This document shows positions 15,070 through 15,599 of a stretch of 15,599 nucleotides of DNA, one piece after another; positions within the stretch are counted from its first letter, which is position 1, and each line of letters opens with the position of its first letter. A program made the translations under genes and the position numbers. The notes beneath the pieces are model-generated. The model was given only the letters and a program-made list of their open reading frames with translations. It was not told the origin of the DNA and searched no databases. The DNA is from Rhodospirillaceae bacterium. GTDB taxonomy: Bacteria; Pseudomonadota; Alphaproteobacteria; Rhodospirillales; Magnetovibrionaceae. Location of the stretch: NCBI GenBank assembly GCA_029883045.1, contig JAOUJU010000010.1:1-15599 (forward strand), given 5' to 3'.

Positions 15070-15599
15070 ATGCCAATGGCTGAAGTTCCAAACCTTGCAC
15101 CGGCAATTCCGGAAATATTCCTTGGTGTTTCCGCCATGGTGCTTTTGATGCTGGGCGTATTCAATAGCACAACAGGAAACAACGGTGTGCTGAAAGCATC
15201 ACGTATGTCGTCTGGACTTGGCGTTGTTATGCTTGTTCTTTCTCTTGCGCTGGTTATTACGGTATCGGGTGAAAAGCTAATAACGTTTGATGGAATGTTT
15301 GTTTCCGACCCGTTTGCAACCTACGCCAAGGCGTTGATACTTCTTGCTTCAACTTTTTCTGTAATACTTGCTCAGGATTGGATGGAAAAGCAGGGCTGCC
15401 AACGGTTTGAGTACATTATAATTATTTTATTTGCCACCCTTGGTATGATGATGATGGTTTCGGCAAATAGCCTTATATCGCTATATCTTGGCCTCGAACT
15501 GCAATCGCTTTCACTTTATATACTGGCCGCCTATCAGCGCGATGAATTGCGCTCAACCGAGGCGGGCCTTAAATATTTTGTTTTAGGTGCCTTGGCATC
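15070..15599 (+). CDS. nuoN: NADH-quinone oxidoreductase subunit N (partial at 3' edge)
   Basis: NuoN (ND2 homologue) is the antiporter-like proton-pumping subunit closest to the peripheral arm among L, M and N. The frame starts MPMAEVPNLAPAIPEIFLGV and stays open to the window end, giving 176 residues of an expected 480 or so. Visible family features are hydrophobic segments at about 13-30, 44-63 and 78-94, then MMMMVSANSLISLYLGLELQ with the channel-type Glu, followed by SLSLYILAAYQRDELRSTEA and GLKYFVLGALA. The start at 15070 was chosen by the AAGGAG site; 15076 is the alternative. It follows nuoM after 22 bases and is expected to end the nuo operon. Confidence 0.95.
   Translation, partial: MPMAEVPNLAPAIPEIFLGVSAMVLLMLGVFNSTTGNNGVLKASRMSSGLGVVMLVLSLALVITVSGEKLITFDGMFVSDPFATYAKALILLASTFSVILAQDWMEKQGCQRFEYIIIILFATLGMMMMVSANSLISLYLGLELQSLSLYILAAYQRDELRSTEAGLKYFVLGALA

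Overview
This window is core chromosome of an alphaproteobacterium. The clues are separate nuoC and nuoD genes (fused in E. coli), a mitochondrial-type NuoG without the ligands for the extra N7 iron-sulfur cluster, NuoI and NuoE sequences of the alphaproteobacterial/mitochondrial kind, and the order lon - HU - tRNA-Val - tRNA-Asp - nuo operon. Base composition looks moderate rather than GC-rich (judged by eye, not counted). A Rhodospirillales-like lineage is a guess; no rRNA is present to settle it.

Layout. Positions 1-1006 hold the 3' part of lon (ATP-dependent protease), closed by a strong terminator (1041-1077). An HU DNA-binding protein gene follows with a TTG start (1273-1545), its own likely promoter and a strong terminator (1573-1609). 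Next come two tRNA genes, Val(UAC) at 1698-1773 and Asp(GUC) at 1851-1927, both with encoded CCA and each with a plausible promoter. A 411-base gap (1928-2338) holds nested inverted repeats, a weak promoter candidate and a possible 40-codon leader ORF that overlaps the nuoA start by ATGA.

From 2339 to the window end lies the nuo operon on the plus strand: nuoA, B, C, D, E, F, G, H, I, J, K, L, M and the first part of nuoN, which runs off the edge. Genes overlap or are separated by at most 31 bases, so one transcript with coupled translation is likely. The products form respiratory complex I. NuoE/F/G oxidise NADH and pass electrons by FMN and Fe-S clusters; NuoB/C/D/I carry them to ubiquinone; NuoA/H/J/K/L/M/N form the membrane proton-pumping arm. 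All metal ligands and key membrane charges that I checked are present, so the complex should be functional. No unrelated ORFs interrupt the operon.

This is a housekeeping region. I see no defence system, mobile element, CRISPR array or new multi-gene system. The observations most worth a second look are the leader upstream of nuoA, inverted repeats around the tRNA genes, the HU leader, and repeated G-rich ribosome binding sites.
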